DNA of 64,000 bases from Cryptomeria japonica (GCF_030272615.1 NC_081412.1:104274796-104338795); one strand, 5' to 3'; positions 1-12,989 are shown, counted from the first letter of the stretch. Notes: a model not told the origin generated them from the letters alone. Made by a program: numbers and translations.

Positions 1-178
1 CTTCTCAAGATATGGCAACATCATACTGAATCAAAAAATCAATCTCTTGACATCAATGACAAAATAATGTTATAAAGATAGTTATCATCCTTCTTTAGTT
101 ATATCAATAATCTCCAACAACCTTCTCAATAACCTTAATGAATATCAACAATCTTTCTTTCTACTGAAAATGCCAACA
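1..178 (-). repeat. 3' LTR of element A (partial)
   Basis: Matches 6161-6338 with only a few differences. Its inner end is at 178, where on the minus strand the LTR begins TGTTGGCA directly after the polypurine tract. The rest of the LTR lies before the window. Confidence 0.9.
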
Positions 179-179
179 A

Positions 180-191
180 TCTCCCCCTTTG
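180..191 (-). other. Polypurine tract of element A
   Basis: On the minus strand the sequence reads AAAGGGGGAGAT immediately before the LTR start TGTTGG. This is the expected position and composition of the plus-strand primer of an LTR retrotransposon. Confidence 0.8.
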
Positions 192-597
192 GCATTGATG
201 GCAAAACCAACAATTAAATGGTAATACCAACAAGATATTCAAATTGATTCGGATCCAGATTGCTGTTAGACTTCTCCTGTTATCCTTGAGATGTTAAAAT
301 CTTCTTTGTTTTTGCAGTCTTCTCCCCCTGTCATTAGTCTTCTGTTATTTTGATCATTTAGTCAACCATTTAGTCTTCTCTCCCTTTGACAACAATGCCA
401 AAAAGTAAAAGAACTAAATCATGATTTCTTCCTCTATGAAGTGATTTGCCTTACTATGTATCATCTCAGTCTCGGTCAGAGCAACTTGTCTCTATTCACT
501 ACTTCCTGCACATCTTTAGAAAACCTTCTAAAGTGTGTAAATCAGCATCAACCCATATTCTTTTGATTCATCAAATTGATGCTTTCACCGAAATCTA

Positions 598-3500
598 TCA
601 GTGAGTAGAAGATAGGGGTAGGACCCCTAACTTGCTTCTAAGATACTCAAAAGTGTCCCTTGGCAGTGGCTTTGTGAAGATGTCTGCAATTTGCTCCTTT
701 GAACTGATATATTCTAGCATAACATTCTTCTCTTGAACTTCTTCTCTGAGATAATGATACTTTATAGAGATATTCTTTGTCTTAGAGTGCATTATCGGAT
801 TATTTGAAATGTTAATGGCACTAGTGTTGTCACAAAATATAGTTACTGGCTCGGTAACCTTTTCATTTATACCTTCCAACAGTTGTTTGATCCATGCTAT
901 GTTGGTACAATTCAATGCTACAACGACATATTCAGCTTCAGCTATTGACTATGAAATGCATCCTTGTTTCTTGCTAAGACAACTTACAAGTCTACTTCCT
1001 AAGAAGAAAGCTCCACTACTTGTGCTTTTTCGGTCATCAATGTTTCCTACCCAATTAGCATCAGTATAAATGTTCAAATCAAAATCATTCCTCTTTTCAT
1101 ATACTAAGCCATACTCTTCAGTGCCTCTCAGGTATCTGAAAATTCTCTTGATTGTTGTCATATGGGTTTCCTTGGGATGTGCAGAAAATCTTGCAACTAT
1201 ACCTACTACATGTGCTATATTCGGCCTACTGTGAACAACATATTGCAACTTTCCAATCATATATCGGTAAATTGTCTCATCAACAAATGCAGATTCATCA
1301 TTCTTTGATAGTTTACAGTTGGTAGTCATAGGAGTACTTACTAGTTTAGAATCCTCCATTCCAAATTTCTTCAGAATTTCCTTTATGTACTTGGATTGAG
1401 TAATGAAAATCTCATCTTTCATTTGTAGTATTTGTAAACCAATAAAATACTTTATCTCACCAATTAGTGACATCTCAAATTCTTTGCACATTTCATTTCC
1501 AAAATTCTTGCATAAAGAGTCATTTCCACAAAATATAATGTCATCAACAAATATGGCTGAGATCAGTATTCCATTGTCCTCATCATTCTTCATGTACATA
1601 TTTTTGTTTTCATTTGTCCTTATAAAACCAATCTTGATTAAGTAAAAGTGCAATCTTTCATACCACACTCTAGGTGCTTGTTTCAGACCATATAAAGCTT
1701 TGTTCAGTTTGCATATCTGATCTTTACTCTTGTCTTCAACAAATCCTTCAGGTTGTTCTATATAAACTTCTTCTTATAGTATACCATTCAAAAATGCAAA
1801 TTTAATATCCATTTGATATACCTTGAAATTTTTGAAAGTAGCATATGCCAACAATTTTCTTACTCCCTCAAGTCTAGCCACGAGTGTAAAAGTTCCACCA
1901 TAATCTATTCCTTCTTCTTGAGCATAACCTTTGCAAACTAGTCTTGCTTTGTTGCGAATGACCTCACCTTTTTCATTTAGCTTGTTTCTGAAAATCCACT
2001 TTGTACTGATTACATTTTTGTCCTTCAGTCTTGGAATCAGTGTCCATGTGTCATTTTTCTTGATTTGATCAATTTCTTGTATCATAGCATTTACCCAATC
2101 TTCACTCTTAAATGCCTCTTTTATTATTCTCGGTTCAAATTCAGATATCAGACATGTGTTCTATCTCAGGCTATTCCTTGTCATTACTGGATCATCCTTA
2201 TCTCCTATAATCTGACTTGATGCATGATGTCTTCTAACATATTTAGCTAATATAGGCTCAGTAGGTTCTGTATGATCTTCTTCATCACTCAGTAACTGGA
2301 CATTTTCTTCAGCAACTTTCTCAGTAGGACTTCTCAGTTGAACATAAACAAATTCTTCATAATCTTCTGGTTCTTTGGAATTTCCTTCATCATTTCTTTC
2401 TGCAAATTCATCAATTTTCACATTTGCACTTTCCACTATTTTGTTAGATGATTTGATCAGACATTTAAATGCTTTTCTTCTAGAAGAATAACCTAGAAAT
2501 GTTCCTTCCTCACTTTTCTGATCAAACTTTCCATTTCTATCATCTTTGTGAACATAGCATCTACTTCCAAAGATTTTAAAATAACTTACATTAGGTTTCT
2601 TGTCATACCAGATCTCATATGGTGTCTTCATAGTTCCTTTCTTCAGTTGAACTTGGTTCAGGGTGTAAACTGCACTGCTGATTGCTTCTCTCCAAAATGT
2701 TTGAGGTACCCTCTTTTCTATCATCGGGGTTCTGGCACAGTCAACAATTGATCTATTTCTTCTCTCGGTTATCCCATTTTGTTGAGGTGTTCTTGGTGCA
2801 AATACTTGTCTTTTTATACCATGATCATTGCAGAATAGGTTAAATTCATCAGAAGTGAACTCTCCTCCTCTATCAGATCTAAGACATTTCAGTTGTCTTC
2901 CTGTTTCATTTTCAACTCTTTCTTTGTACCATTTAAACATTTGAAAAGCTTATGATTTTTCTTTTAAAAACATGACTGACATCATCCTTGAGTAATCATC
3001 CACAAATAATATGAAATACTTATCACCATAATAACTTTGAACTTTCATGGGACCACAAAGATCAGTGTGTACTAGATCTAAAATTCCTTTAGAAGTGTAG
3101 GACTTACTTGTAAATGTTGATCTTGTCATCTTACCCATTTGGCATCCTTGGCACATAGCATTCTCAGGTTTTTCCAGACTTGGTAGACCTCTTACTCGGC
3201 GCTTCTTGCTTATTTTGATCAGATTATCAAAATTTACATGACAGAACCTTTTATGCCATAACTAGGTATCATCTATCTTTGCATAAAGACACTTGTTCCG
3301 AGTTGAGTCAAGATGAAATGTATTTCCTTTTGTTTGTGTCCTGGTAGTAGCTAACTTTCCATGCTTGTCATGAACTTTGACAATTCCTTTATGAAATTCT
3401 TTTCGGTATCCCGTATTGTTTAGTTGTGCTACACTCAATAAATTGTATTTCAAACCTTCAACCTAGTATACATCATCACATTTAGCATTGTCAAGAAGTT

Positions 3501-3696
3501 TTATAGATCCTTTACCTTTCACTAGACATGGTGCATCATTACCAAATCTTACATAGCCTCCATCATAGTCTTCTAATTTAACAAATTTGTGTTTATCACC
3601 TGTCATATGATGTGAGCATCCACTATCTATGATCCAAGAATCATTGTTATTTATGTGAGATACTAGGGCTTTTTCTTCATACCTTTCTTCATCAGA
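598..3696 (-). pseudogene. Element A pol: protease, integrase, RT, RNase H
   Basis: Minus-strand pol in one continuous frame. In order: the protease motif DSGCSHH (near 3625), a GAG-pre-integrase segment (3262-3453), the integrase with HTDLCGP, RSDRGGEF and NGITERRNR carrying the D,D,E residues (2161-3156), the reverse transcriptase with a FVDD catalytic box near 1540-1551, and RNase H with DANWVG and CDNTSAI, ending at a TGA at 598-600 after the IFTKPLP motif. In-frame stops lie near 3463 and at about 3262, 2947, 2161, 1774 and 949. The 949 stop falls where the family has Gln (CISQS), and the 3262 stop where it has Trp (WLWH). No frameshift is needed. The copy cannot make pol without readthrough. 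Confidence 0.92.
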
Positions 3697-4776
3697 TCAA
3701 TCTTTAATATCCACATAAACAACTTCCTCAGTATTAGTTTCATCAGATTTGTCATCGTTCGATTCTTCATCAGCTACTAGACATGTCTTTCTATCTCTCC
3801 TTCTGAAGTCTCGGTGTCCTCTGTATTGGTTGTCTTTCTTCCTGTTATCTTGGTATTCTCTCTTTTCACTAGATTCCTTGTCAGGACAGTTAGAAGCCAT
3901 ATGTCCTATTTTATCACAATTGAAACATTTTAAAGGTAGTTTTCCTTTATACTTACCTTTGCCTCTCGATAACCTTCTTACTAATAATGCTTCAAACTCT
4001 TCTTGCTTCTTGATTTCTTCATATAGTTTGTGCACTTCTTCCATGTTCTTACGAAACCTTTCACTTGCTCCACTATGATTCCCTTCATAGTACTTACTCA
4101 TTCTATCATTGTAATCATCATATTCACCAATATGAAAAGAACTGAATGCAGATTCTACTTTATTTACCGAAGACCCACTGTTATCAAAATTACTTAACTC
4201 AAATGCATGTAGCTTACCAATAGTAGCATCTAAAGAAACTGGCATGTTATGTACAGACCTCAATTCATTGATTGCAGAGACTCGAATAACATAAGTTGGT
4301 AGAAGAGTTCTCAACAACTTACTTGTTACATCCTTTTCTTCAATAGTTCCTCCAGGTCCTTTAATTTGATTTACAGTCTCCTTTAACCTTGTATTATATT
4401 GGGTTATGTTCTCACCTTCATTCATTCTCATGGATTCAAGTTGTCCTCTTAGACTATCTACTTTTGCTCTTTGAACATGTTCATCACCACCATAAATAGA
4501 TATGAGCTTAGTCCACATTGCTTTTGCATCATTACAGCCTTCTAGATCATTAAAATCTGAGTTGGTCAATGTTGATGTAATTTCAATCATAGCTTGAATA
4601 TGTTCTTGGTTTGCCTTTATCTCTTCCAAGGTCATAGGGTTGGTGCTCGGTGCAATGTAATCATTCTCCAAATAATATGTTGCATATTCTCTAATTCCCA
4701 ATAAATGCAGCTTCATCCTTTTCTACCATGTGGAGAAACTTGACTTGTTCAGCTTCGGTGCATCCCTTTTATACAT
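3697..4776 (-). pseudogene. Element A gag with CCHC zinc knuckle
   Basis: Nucleocapsid/capsid polyprotein of the copia element. I place the start at the ATG at 4776 because the frame opens there with the short lead-in MYKRDAPKLNK typical of gag N-termini. A TAG at 4723-4725 then interrupts the frame where a Gln would fit, and the next ATG is at 4716. A UBN2-type capsid region is followed by the intact zinc knuckle CFNCDKIGHMASNC near 3880-3930 and an acidic tail. A TGA at 3697 separates gag from pol in the same frame. Confidence 0.9.
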
Positions 4777-4830
4777 CTTCGGATCTTTACCTTAAGTACC
4801 TTTAAACCTTTTTTTCTTTCGTAGTCCAAA

Positions 4831-4842
4831 GCTCTGATACCA
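4831..4842 (-). other. Primer binding site of element A (tRNA-Met type)
   Basis: The minus strand reads TGGTATCAGAGC, the standard complement of the initiator tRNA-Met 3' end used by plant copia elements. It sits a few bases inside the 5' LTR, whose inner end is at 4845. Confidence 0.9.
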
Positions 4843-4844
4843 AT

Positions 4845-6338
4845 TGATAGTTCTAATACTAATTGTAAAGTATTGATGCCAATATCTAACAAGATGAGAG
4901 GGGGGGGTGAATCATACAAACTTAAACTTCCATAAAATCAACAGATTCAACCTCGATAACTTATACTTCTGCAATATAACCAAAATTGCTAAACATACAA
5001 ACTCATAAACATATAATCATCATAAAACTCATAACACCAGATTTAACATGGAAACCCAAATAGGGAAAAACCACTATGGGATTTCGGACCCACTAAGAAA
5101 TATACTCTTCTAGAGTATGCTCAGTTAAAAGAAAATCTTGTTAAAGATTACAAACACATTGCTAGATGCGACCCGGTTAAGGAATTTCCCTCAGATTTGT
5201 TAGGATCTTCACTTTGTTAGAAGTGACCTTGTTAAAGGATTTCAAACACTCAATTAGAATGTTACCTTGCTAGAGGGTTAACAAATAAGACTGTTAAGTC
5301 CACTCCGTTAAGAGATTTCCTGTCACTTACAAAATAACAGTAATAAAAATATATCTGCAACTTCACATCTAAAATGCTAAAGCATATTCTTATTTTCTCA
5401 AAACAATCTAGTCATAAGACTTATCTTGTCCCTCTGCTGGGCTCTCTACTTTGTTATTCAAATAGGTCTTCAAGCTTCTATGCTCGGTAATCACTATGTA
5501 GCATCCCTGTGCTTACACTTGCCCGCATGCATTGTTCATCAATAATTTCTTATTTATAAACAATTCTCACCACTTAATCTCCTTGATCACATTTCCCATG
5601 ATCAATCTTAGCCATCAGATCTTCAAACTTGACCAGGTTCAATGTATCCTTCGATCTGAAAATGTTTTATGTTGCCTTGGGACTTGCAGTCCTTTCTTGG
5701 AACTTGTGCAAGGTTATTGTGGTTCAATCTATGTTGTAGATCTTCCTACCGATTTTCCTTTGCCATAGATCCCTAACAAACTTCATGCACGACATACCAA
5801 TCATTTATACATCTCCAGCTAATCATTGTCCTTCATTAAATAATGCTTGTATTCATCTAGTATGATCTGTTGTAACTCGATTGTTACTTGGTTAACACTG
5901 AACTTCACTCGGTAGACATTCTGTCTTCATTAACCGATATCAATAACCTTAGGGTTTACCGACTAGGTTCTTTTCTCGGTGACATAGTAGTATTAGCCTT
6001 AAAATCAACAACATATGTAGGACATCAAAACAATCTAAACATCATGATCTCATCATTGTCTAACTCGGTAATAGTTGCCCATTGAATATCTTATTCCTCC
6101 TCTTATTCATCACATTCTTTCTGTGTCTTTTACTGACATCTTAATTCTCTTCTAATCAATCTTCTCAAGATATGGCAACATCATACTGAATCAGAAAATC
6201 AATCTCTTGACATCAATGACAAAATAATGTTATAAAGATAGTTATCATCCTTCTTCAGTTATATCAATAATCTCCAACAACCTTCTCAATATCCTTAATG
6301 AATATCAACAATCTTTCTTTCTACTAAAAATGCCAACA
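4845..6338 (-). repeat. 5' LTR of element A (about 1.49 kb)
   Basis: Begins TGTTGGCA at 6338 on the minus strand and ends at 4845 in ...ACTATCA, next to the primer binding site. Near its 3' end it carries a run of eight C followed by CTCTCA (around 4900) and the block around 5050-5095 shared with the other copia LTRs in this window. A TTTATAAATA sequence at 5551-5560 is a possible TATA box. Confidence 0.88.
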
Positions 6339-6371
6339 CAAAACATAGATATCAAATTCAAAATCACATCA

Positions 6372-6693
6372 AAAACTTGAAAACTTTGAAAATCTAATCA
6401 AGTTCTACATTATATTTATCCATATCAACTTGTAACACAACTCAAGTTTTCAAAAATCATATCAAACTTGTAACACAACTCAAGTTTCCACATCACATCA
6501 ACTTGTAACACAACTCAAGTTTCCAACCCATATCAACTTGTCAAACAACTCAAGTTCCACAATCATGTCAGCTTGTAACACAAATTCAAGCTCCACATAT
6601 ATCAACTTGAAACAATGCAAATCAAATCAAGTTCATATCAATTCCACATTAATATCTATAAATAACTTGAAAAATCGCAAATCAAACCAAGTT
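6372..6693. repeat. Degenerate tandem repeat with AACTTG/CAAGTT arms
   Basis: About eight units of 35-50 bp, most containing AACTTG followed 8-20 bases later by its reverse complement CAAGTT. The middle units share AACTTGTAACACAACTCAAG. No coding content. The field lies directly beyond the outer end of element A's 5' LTR. Confidence 0.75.
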
Positions 6694-6834
6694 ATATCAA
6701 CACTCATATTGGACAAACTATCAAAACCATGATAGCAGACATAGAAACGAACAATTTACACCTATCCTAGCAAAACTGACCTTATCCTATAAATTTTCCT
6801 CATTCACAAATCATCCTATCTCGCAAAACCTACC

Positions 6835-7290
6835 ACATGTGCTAACTAAATTTGGCTACGTACTGAAATCCTACTCATGTGCTAACGTGTTTTTTCCACG
6901 CGCTATCCTATCTACCCCACGCACTAGATTGACTCTATGCGCTATTTGTTTCTTCCAATGTGCCATCTGATCTACCCTAAGTGCTAAACCTATCCCATGC
7001 GTTAACCTAGCCTATGTCTGCGCTACCTATCTAGCCCTATGCATTAGGTCAGACCTACGCGCTACTTACCCCTACCCATGAGACCCCCTGTGCACCCAAT
7101 GCACTAGGTTTACCCGATGCGCTACCCATTTAACCCTCTATGCTACCTTGTGTCCCTAATGTGCTAATCAACAGCTATGCGCTAACCTAGTTGCCCTAAG
7201 TTTTCGGATGCTACCCAAAATCTAAAACCTTATGCGCTACGAAATTTTTTGTATGCGCTAACCGACGACCCCTATGCGCTAAAACGAAAA
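6835..7290. repeat. Degenerate minisatellite with core TATGCGCTAAC
   Basis: The exact hexamer GCGCTA occurs at least nine times in under 400 bases, in contexts such as CTATGCGCTACC and TATGCGCTAACC, with variants GTGCTAA and GCACTAG between. Spacing is irregular, roughly 20-60 bp. There is no open frame of note. Confidence 0.7.
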
Positions 7291-7299
7291 ATCTGCATG

Positions 7300-7731
7300 C
7301 CAAAATTCAAAACATGACCAAAAATGACAAAATCAAAAATCAAAAAGGGATCAAAAAGGTTGACTTACCGGTGGTCCATACGCGGCAGGCCTCCAATACC
7401 TTCGAATGTGCTTGAATCGATGCGTAGAATACGGAATAGGCATTTTGTCTTCTCTCCAAAAGTCTCTCTCTTCAAGGTCAACAAGCACAAATGAGACAAA
7501 ACAATGCACTTTTCCCCTTTTATAGGGTTAAATAAAATTAGGGTTAGAGGATTGAGCATGTAATTCACTTGTGGTCTTCCTCGTACCCTCACACACATCA
7601 ATATCAGGAGATGAATCAATTTTAGCATTCCACATAGCCAAAATTTTACAATGCAAACACAATTATCAAAACAAATCAAATTTTCCAAATTTTGATTCAT
7701 CTCCCGAGGGGGCATTATCAAACATTGTTTA
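7300..7731 (-). repeat. LTR-like block on the minus strand
   Basis: On the minus strand the block opens near 7731-7715 with TGATAATGCCCCCTCGGGAG and has a strong TATA-like CTATAAAAG at 7517-7525. It is followed by the repeat fields at 6372-7290, so it could be the LTR and leader of a gypsy-type element. No second LTR or pol is visible; the assignment is inference. Confidence 0.4.
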
Positions 7732-7869
7732 TCAAATCTGGGGCATCACACATCCAATCTCAAACATGACATGAAAATCTAAAAACAACACTGATCACAA
7801 TCAAATTTTAGCGACACATCATTTTCTTTGAATTAACATGTGCACACACGTCACTTCAAAGAGGGGCAA

Positions 7870-9295
7870 AATATAGACGTATAAAAATGACTATATTCCT
7901 AAATGAATATTTTATGTTCATTTCTCTATTTAATTAAATTATCCACATTCCTCTATTTAATTAAGTAAATTACTCAATTTATTTAATTAAATTCAATTAA
8001 CCCCTTATAGGTCATTTAATTGAATAAATCATTTTATTTAATTAAATCTATTCTTCTAAACCTTTTAATTAAATTTACATTTAATTAAATAGGGAATCCC
8101 AATTAAATAAATCTAATGTATTTAAAAACCTCCACTTGCAACCAAATTAAAATAAAACAATTTATTTTAATTAAACCTATTATCCCTCACCCACTTGCAT
8201 TTTCCTACATCTCCCACTTGCATCCTAAACCCTCTTCTAGATTCTTCTAATCACTTCTAAATTAGCCTAACCCATCTCCTAAATATTGTCACATCCCTAA
8301 GCAAGAGGAAGTCACTTCTCAAACCCTCGAAGTCTTTGATAACCATTAAAGGCTTCAAGTCTCCAACAACTTTCTCTTCCAAACCATTAAGGTTAACTCA
8401 ACCCTCTTGCATGATTAGAGACTTTTTCTATTAAACTCAACCCTCCATCTAACCCAAGGGTCTCATCAAGCATTCATTGCTTTGACCATGGTTATCCCTT
8501 AAACCTTGCACAAGAGTTTATCCTTTGGGTAAAAGCTTTATCCAATGGATAATCTTAACCTAACCTTAACCCTTACCCCCTAAGGTAACCATGAGGTCTT
8601 CTCAGGCATTTAATGTCTCCAACCCCTTCTATCAACCAGTCTTATCTTAACAATTGTCACCATTTCATTGGTGAGAATTACAAACATGGATTCCCAACTT
8701 TCAAATTTGACCCTTGATTAAATCTTTCAATCCTGGCCATCCATTGCGCTATTTTTACTATAAATAGAGCTCTCCATCCTCCATTTTAAAATCATCCAAG
8801 TCTTTAGCATCATACTTATACTCAAATCCATGCAAGCTTTAATATCTCATTTATGCTCATCATTTAGCCTCTCTTTTAAATAGGAATTAATCTAAATATG
8901 CATGTTTAGAGTATTTTCCTTATCATTTAGCTTAATCATAGACTAGTATATCATGCTAGGATAGACTTGCTACTAATCTTGTCATCTTATAATCTAGTTT
9001 ATTGCATTTGTAAGATCATGCATAGCTTAGGATGCATTTCATAATAAAATCAACCAAAGCATCCCTTGTTCTTGCATTTGTCATCCCTAAACCACTTTGC
9101 TCGGTGATTTGAGAGCAAAGACATTGGTTTGAGGGACCTTGTGAGATAGAGAACCATGGAACCAACCTTGGGAAGCTGAGTCATCCTTCATGACTCCATA
9201 GCTTGCACCAAGAAGTCTTGTGGGTGTGTGGACAAGGCTCCTTAGGCTTCATTTTTCACATTTTAAGTTCTATTAACCTACTTTTCCCGCATACA
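7870..9295 (+). repeat. Gypsy-type LTR, probably solo
   Basis: Runs from just after a purine-rich stretch (AAAGAGGGGCAAAATATAGAC) to CCCGCATACA at 9295. It contains AT-rich TTTAATTAAAT repetition (7910-8170), a long tract whose phrases (CATTCATTGCTTTGACCATG, CACAAGAG) recur at 57190-57905, and a TATA box. No gag or pol flanks it on either side. The left boundary is uncertain by tens of bases. Confidence 0.55.
8758..8767 (+). promoter_or_regulatory. TATA box of the gypsy-type LTR
   Basis: CTATAAATAG lies about 530 bases before the LTR end, a normal position for the U3/R junction of a long LTR. Confidence 0.5.
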
Positions 9296-10400
9296 ATTAT
9301 CATCAATAATATTGCTTCCACATTTACTTCTCTGTATGTACAATTAAGATTATTTGACAAGGTGAAAAAATATAGCTATAGGTGGAGATAATCATCTCAA
9401 TCAAATGTGCCCAATCTCAGGAATATAGCAGCTACTACAAGAGAGTATACCTCTATTGTCAACTAAAAATATGCCTACAATCTCAAAGGAGTGAGACCTA
9501 ATTCAAAGGTATATTTTTTTAGAGTTAATTAAGCTTCTGGAGAAACACCAAGATTTTAGCAAATCTTAGTAACATATCAAGAGTGTAACCATCATTAATA
9601 TTCATTATGCTAAAGTAGATTTCAAAATTCATTTAACATATATGAGCTGACATGAATGTAACACTTTTTAAAAGGCTATATTTCTCTCTTTTGTCCATTT
9701 TCATATTATATGATATCTTATTTTACTAAGCATGCCCAACTCAAAAATTATAGACTTTACTGAATTCTTTTATTGTAATGCATTTTATTTGATTTGGATG
9801 CATTTTATTTGATTTGGACATATTTTATTAATTTCTTTATTTGAATATGTTGATAGCTAATATTCAAATCTAGAGTTGAATGCAAGTAATACTAGTAAAA
9901 AATGGATAAAAGTTTAAAACTAAATTTTGAAATAATACTATTTTTTATTAAGATAAGTTGGGAATTTAATAGGGCGCAAACCCTTATATAATAAAAACAA
10001 GAAGGTTACCCATGCCATAACCCATGCAAGGCCTAAACAACATTTAAAACTATATTTTGAACATCTTTCTTATGCCTAGAACTGAACAATATTCTAGCCA
10101 GAGTCGACTTCCAAACAAAAAAAATTTAGAGAAGGAGGGTTCCCTTTAGTAGTCTCAAATAAGGGCACCAAACAATTTGAACAATGGGGAGTGGCATGAG
10201 GAGAATAAAAAACACTAACAATCAACTCAAAGAGAGGATGTGGAGAATAATAAACAAAAACACAATTAGGGGAAGGGGAAAAGTAATAGCCCCATTGAAT
10301 TTAAGGATAGGACGGTTAAGAATAGGCCTTCAAGGAACTAAAGAAGGATAAGGAAATATGAAAATAGAATCCTCTAACTCATCATCACTCAAAAAAATAG
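9296..10400. other. Intergenic, no gene seen
   Basis: AT-rich sequence with only short random open frames. A 20-bp direct duplication, TGCATTTTATTTGATTTGGA, occurs at 9779-9798 and 9799-9818. Part of the right-hand end may be decayed LINE sequence continuing from the ORF1-like remnant next to it. Confidence 0.6.
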
Positions 10401-10690
10401 TAAGATGATGAGGGAGAAAATTAGTCCACCAATATGAGTAAGATAGCTTGTGGGAACCACAAGGATAATTGGCAACCAAATGCCCCATTGCAAAGAAAAG
10501 CCTACAACAAAAAGGAATACACTCATTATCAACAATCTTGGTCCATGGGTGGTCATTAACCTATAAAACACTATCATTGGGAAGAGATTTTGACAAATCA
10601 ATGTGAATCAATATTTGAATAAACAAAGCATGAGAAAAGCTAGAAGTAGTAGGATCCACCTTCATTAACCTACTAAAAGCATATTAATAT
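10400..10690 (-). pseudogene. LINE ORF1-like zinc-knuckle remnant
   Basis: Read on the minus strand from about 10680, the frame gives TTSSFSHALF, then IDLSKSLPNDSVL, a stop, VNDHPWTKIVDNECIPFCCR and LFFAMGHLVANYPCG. Plant LINE ORF1 and related DUF4283 zinc-knuckle proteins have the pattern IDLSKPLP...YE.IPF.C..CF..GHLA..CP. The C-rich knuckle is partly lost (CRLFF in place of C..CF; NYP in place of NCP). No endonuclease or reverse transcriptase is next to it. Confidence 0.6.
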
Positions 10691-10699
10691 GGTAAATAT

Positions 10700-11620
10700 T
10701 ATAACTATGAAATATTAATGTTAGACTTAGGATAAATAATTGAACTAATTCTAATAATAATACTAATATGATGTAAAAATATAAAATGTAATAGTTATAG
10801 TTTACATTTTTTAATTTGTTCTAATTCCTAGATGAAAAAAAAAATGTTAAATAAATAATATAAAATATGACAATTTCCCAACTTTAAGTAAGACAAAAAT
10901 ATGCACCTAGATATGCAACTCATAAAAGCTAGGCAACGAAAGCATTTCTTAACATATTTTTGTGGAGAAATGTAATTGATGTTAAGACTTGACATCAATA
11001 GCTTTAATTAAATATTTTTATATTAATTAATTAATAGAATTATGGACACTGTATAAATATTGTTTTGTAGCTTGGGATCATTTATGTTTCTTTTGAAATA
11101 GGTTTACTAATAAAATATTATTGCCAAAAACTATTATAGATTAGGTTTATAATTTAATTTTCCTTAACATCTAAAAGAAAGAATTTTCATATACATAAGT
11201 CATTAATTTCTTTTAAAAATTAGTAATATAATCATCAACCATATCCATTTAAGTGAAGATTTTTATTATTTATAAAACTTCTAGTTAATAAGCTAGATAT
11301 CTAATCTATTCAAATGGTATTTGTAATTCTTTTGGGTGAGCTATTTATCTAGGCTTGGGTCTAAAGCTTAACTATATATCATTCTTGAGTATCAAGGTTT
11401 GTGTGTTAATAAATTTCAACACTAAATATGCTCCTCTTTATTTATTGTCATATTTTTGCACCCAACCCAAAATTTTAGTTAGACATAATATTTTTCACTT
11501 AAAAAAAGCAACTTTTGTGATTACAAAATTTCTTTAATAAATTTGTAGCTTCATTGCAATTATTTTCATTTATAATAATTCTCTATATTAGGTATACATA
11601 ACCCATTAATTATTCTTTCT
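10700..11620. other. AT-rich intergenic, no gene seen
   Basis: Very AT-rich with TTAATTAATTAA runs and no conserved coding signal on either strand. Confidence 0.6.
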
Positions 11621-11983
11621 TAGTTTTTTTTTTTTATCAGTAAATAGGATATTTATCATTAATCATTCCAAAAAACATACATTAGCTGGTTTCCAAAAAA
11701 TAGCATATGATGGAAGTATCATAAACAACCATGTCCAACTCCCTAAACCCTTAACCCTATGCAATCTCCATGGATGGGCTACTCCCCCATAGCAGAACTA
11801 CAAATATACCTCCATAATTCAAAAATAATCAAAATTACAAACAACTCCCTATCATGGAGCAAGTATGATATCCTTTCCTTTCCCACTAGATATCCCCATT
11901 GAGTCGCGCTCCACTTCCTCCTTGATGACATCATTGTCCTACTCGCACTTTGGCAGGCTCATCCTCTCCTTCCTTGGTCGACC

Positions 11984-12877
11984 TCATTTTCGTTTAGTTG
12001 GGGTGGAGCTTTCCGATTGGGAAGGCTTGGCATCCACGATACCCCACTTTGCCACTTCCATCCACACTTCTTGTCTTTCTCTAGCCCTTAGAAACTCCTT
12101 TAGACCATGCATTCCAACTTGCACCGCTGCTCGCCTAGCCTCCTTGTTGTAGTTGGCACTCCAGAAGAAATATGGGTGCAGTGAGGAGTTGAAGTCACTC
12201 GCGTGGAGCCAAACACCATTTGGGTAAATAAAGCTTGTGCCATCTCTTGTCATGCGGAGGAAGTTGTCTAAACCCCCGCATCACTCCTCCCTCACACACC
12301 CCTAAATTAGCCATTCTACATCCTCCTTACTCTTGAGTTTTGGGCACCACGTGGAAAATATGGACACAACATCAGCATTCATCTGATACTTGAACTCCCT
12401 CTTTAGGTATTCACCTTTGAAAAAAAGCTTTACTCGTGTGAGAAAAGTGTGTTCCTCAAACAAGAAGATGTTCGATAGTCTTTCATCCATAATCGAACCC
12501 CAGAAGGATCAGACCCCAGAAGGCCATCATCGGTCGTGAAGCTTTGAGGGAGAAATTTTGTTTCGTCTTCACTTCTCATAATTGCCTTGTTCTTTTCTTG
12601 CAATGCGAAGTAGGAAACTTGTGTTGTCTAGGTCTTTTGGCTCTTAACAAAGTCATGGACAAGAAGTTAAGTCTGCCAACATCATGCACTCTACGAGGAT
12701 AATAAATGCAGTGTCAAAAATAAGGCATGCCAAATCAGAGAGAAGATACGGTTGCCATCTCCACAAGTGTGGGTAGGTGAAGGGAGCCACCACCTTTTCT
12801 CCTCCACCTTGGATGAGGTTGCATCCTATCATGTCGTGGTTGACACATGTGTACCTTCCCATGCCTAAGATGTCCAT
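11984..12877 (-). pseudogene. Unrecognised decayed coding region
   Basis: Minus-strand coding-like sequence in three linked pieces. The first (12877-12653) contains YTCVNHDMIGCN and PYLLSDLACLIFDTAF. A bridge (12640-12490) reads KFLPQSFTTDDGLLGSDPSG. The last (12490-11984) is one frame with two stops (a TAG at 12302-12304 and a TGA shortly after). It contains FFKGEYLKREFKYQMNAD, YPNGVWLHASDFNS and ARRAAVQVGMHGLKEFL. Charge pattern and continuity suggest real former coding sequence. I do not recognise the family. It lies between the RNase H domain and the poly(A)-like tail, so it may belong to the LINE-like element or be an independent gene remnant. Confidence 0.5.
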
Positions 12878-12989
12878 TGTTCATCCTTCACATTTCCTCC
12901 CTCTCCCCATCTCACCTGGCCACTTACCGTTACCGCATCTATCTATTGGGATGGAAGATTTCCCATTTGATTTCACCAACTTAGAGTTC

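Larger units (their letters stand above)
1..6338 (-). mobile_element. Ty1/copia LTR retrotransposon A, 3' end cut by window
   Basis: Seen: bases 1-178 repeat almost exactly at 6161-6338 and both copies end in TGCCAACA, so they are matching ends of the two LTRs. Between them, on the minus strand, lie gag, protease, integrase, reverse transcriptase and RNase H in that order, which is the Ty1/copia order (integrase before reverse transcriptase). A primer binding site complement lies beside the right LTR and a polypurine tract beside the left LTR. All coding pieces from 4776 down to 598 share one reading frame, interrupted only by stop codons. The far end of the 3' LTR is outside the window, so the target duplication cannot be tested. 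Confidence 0.93.
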
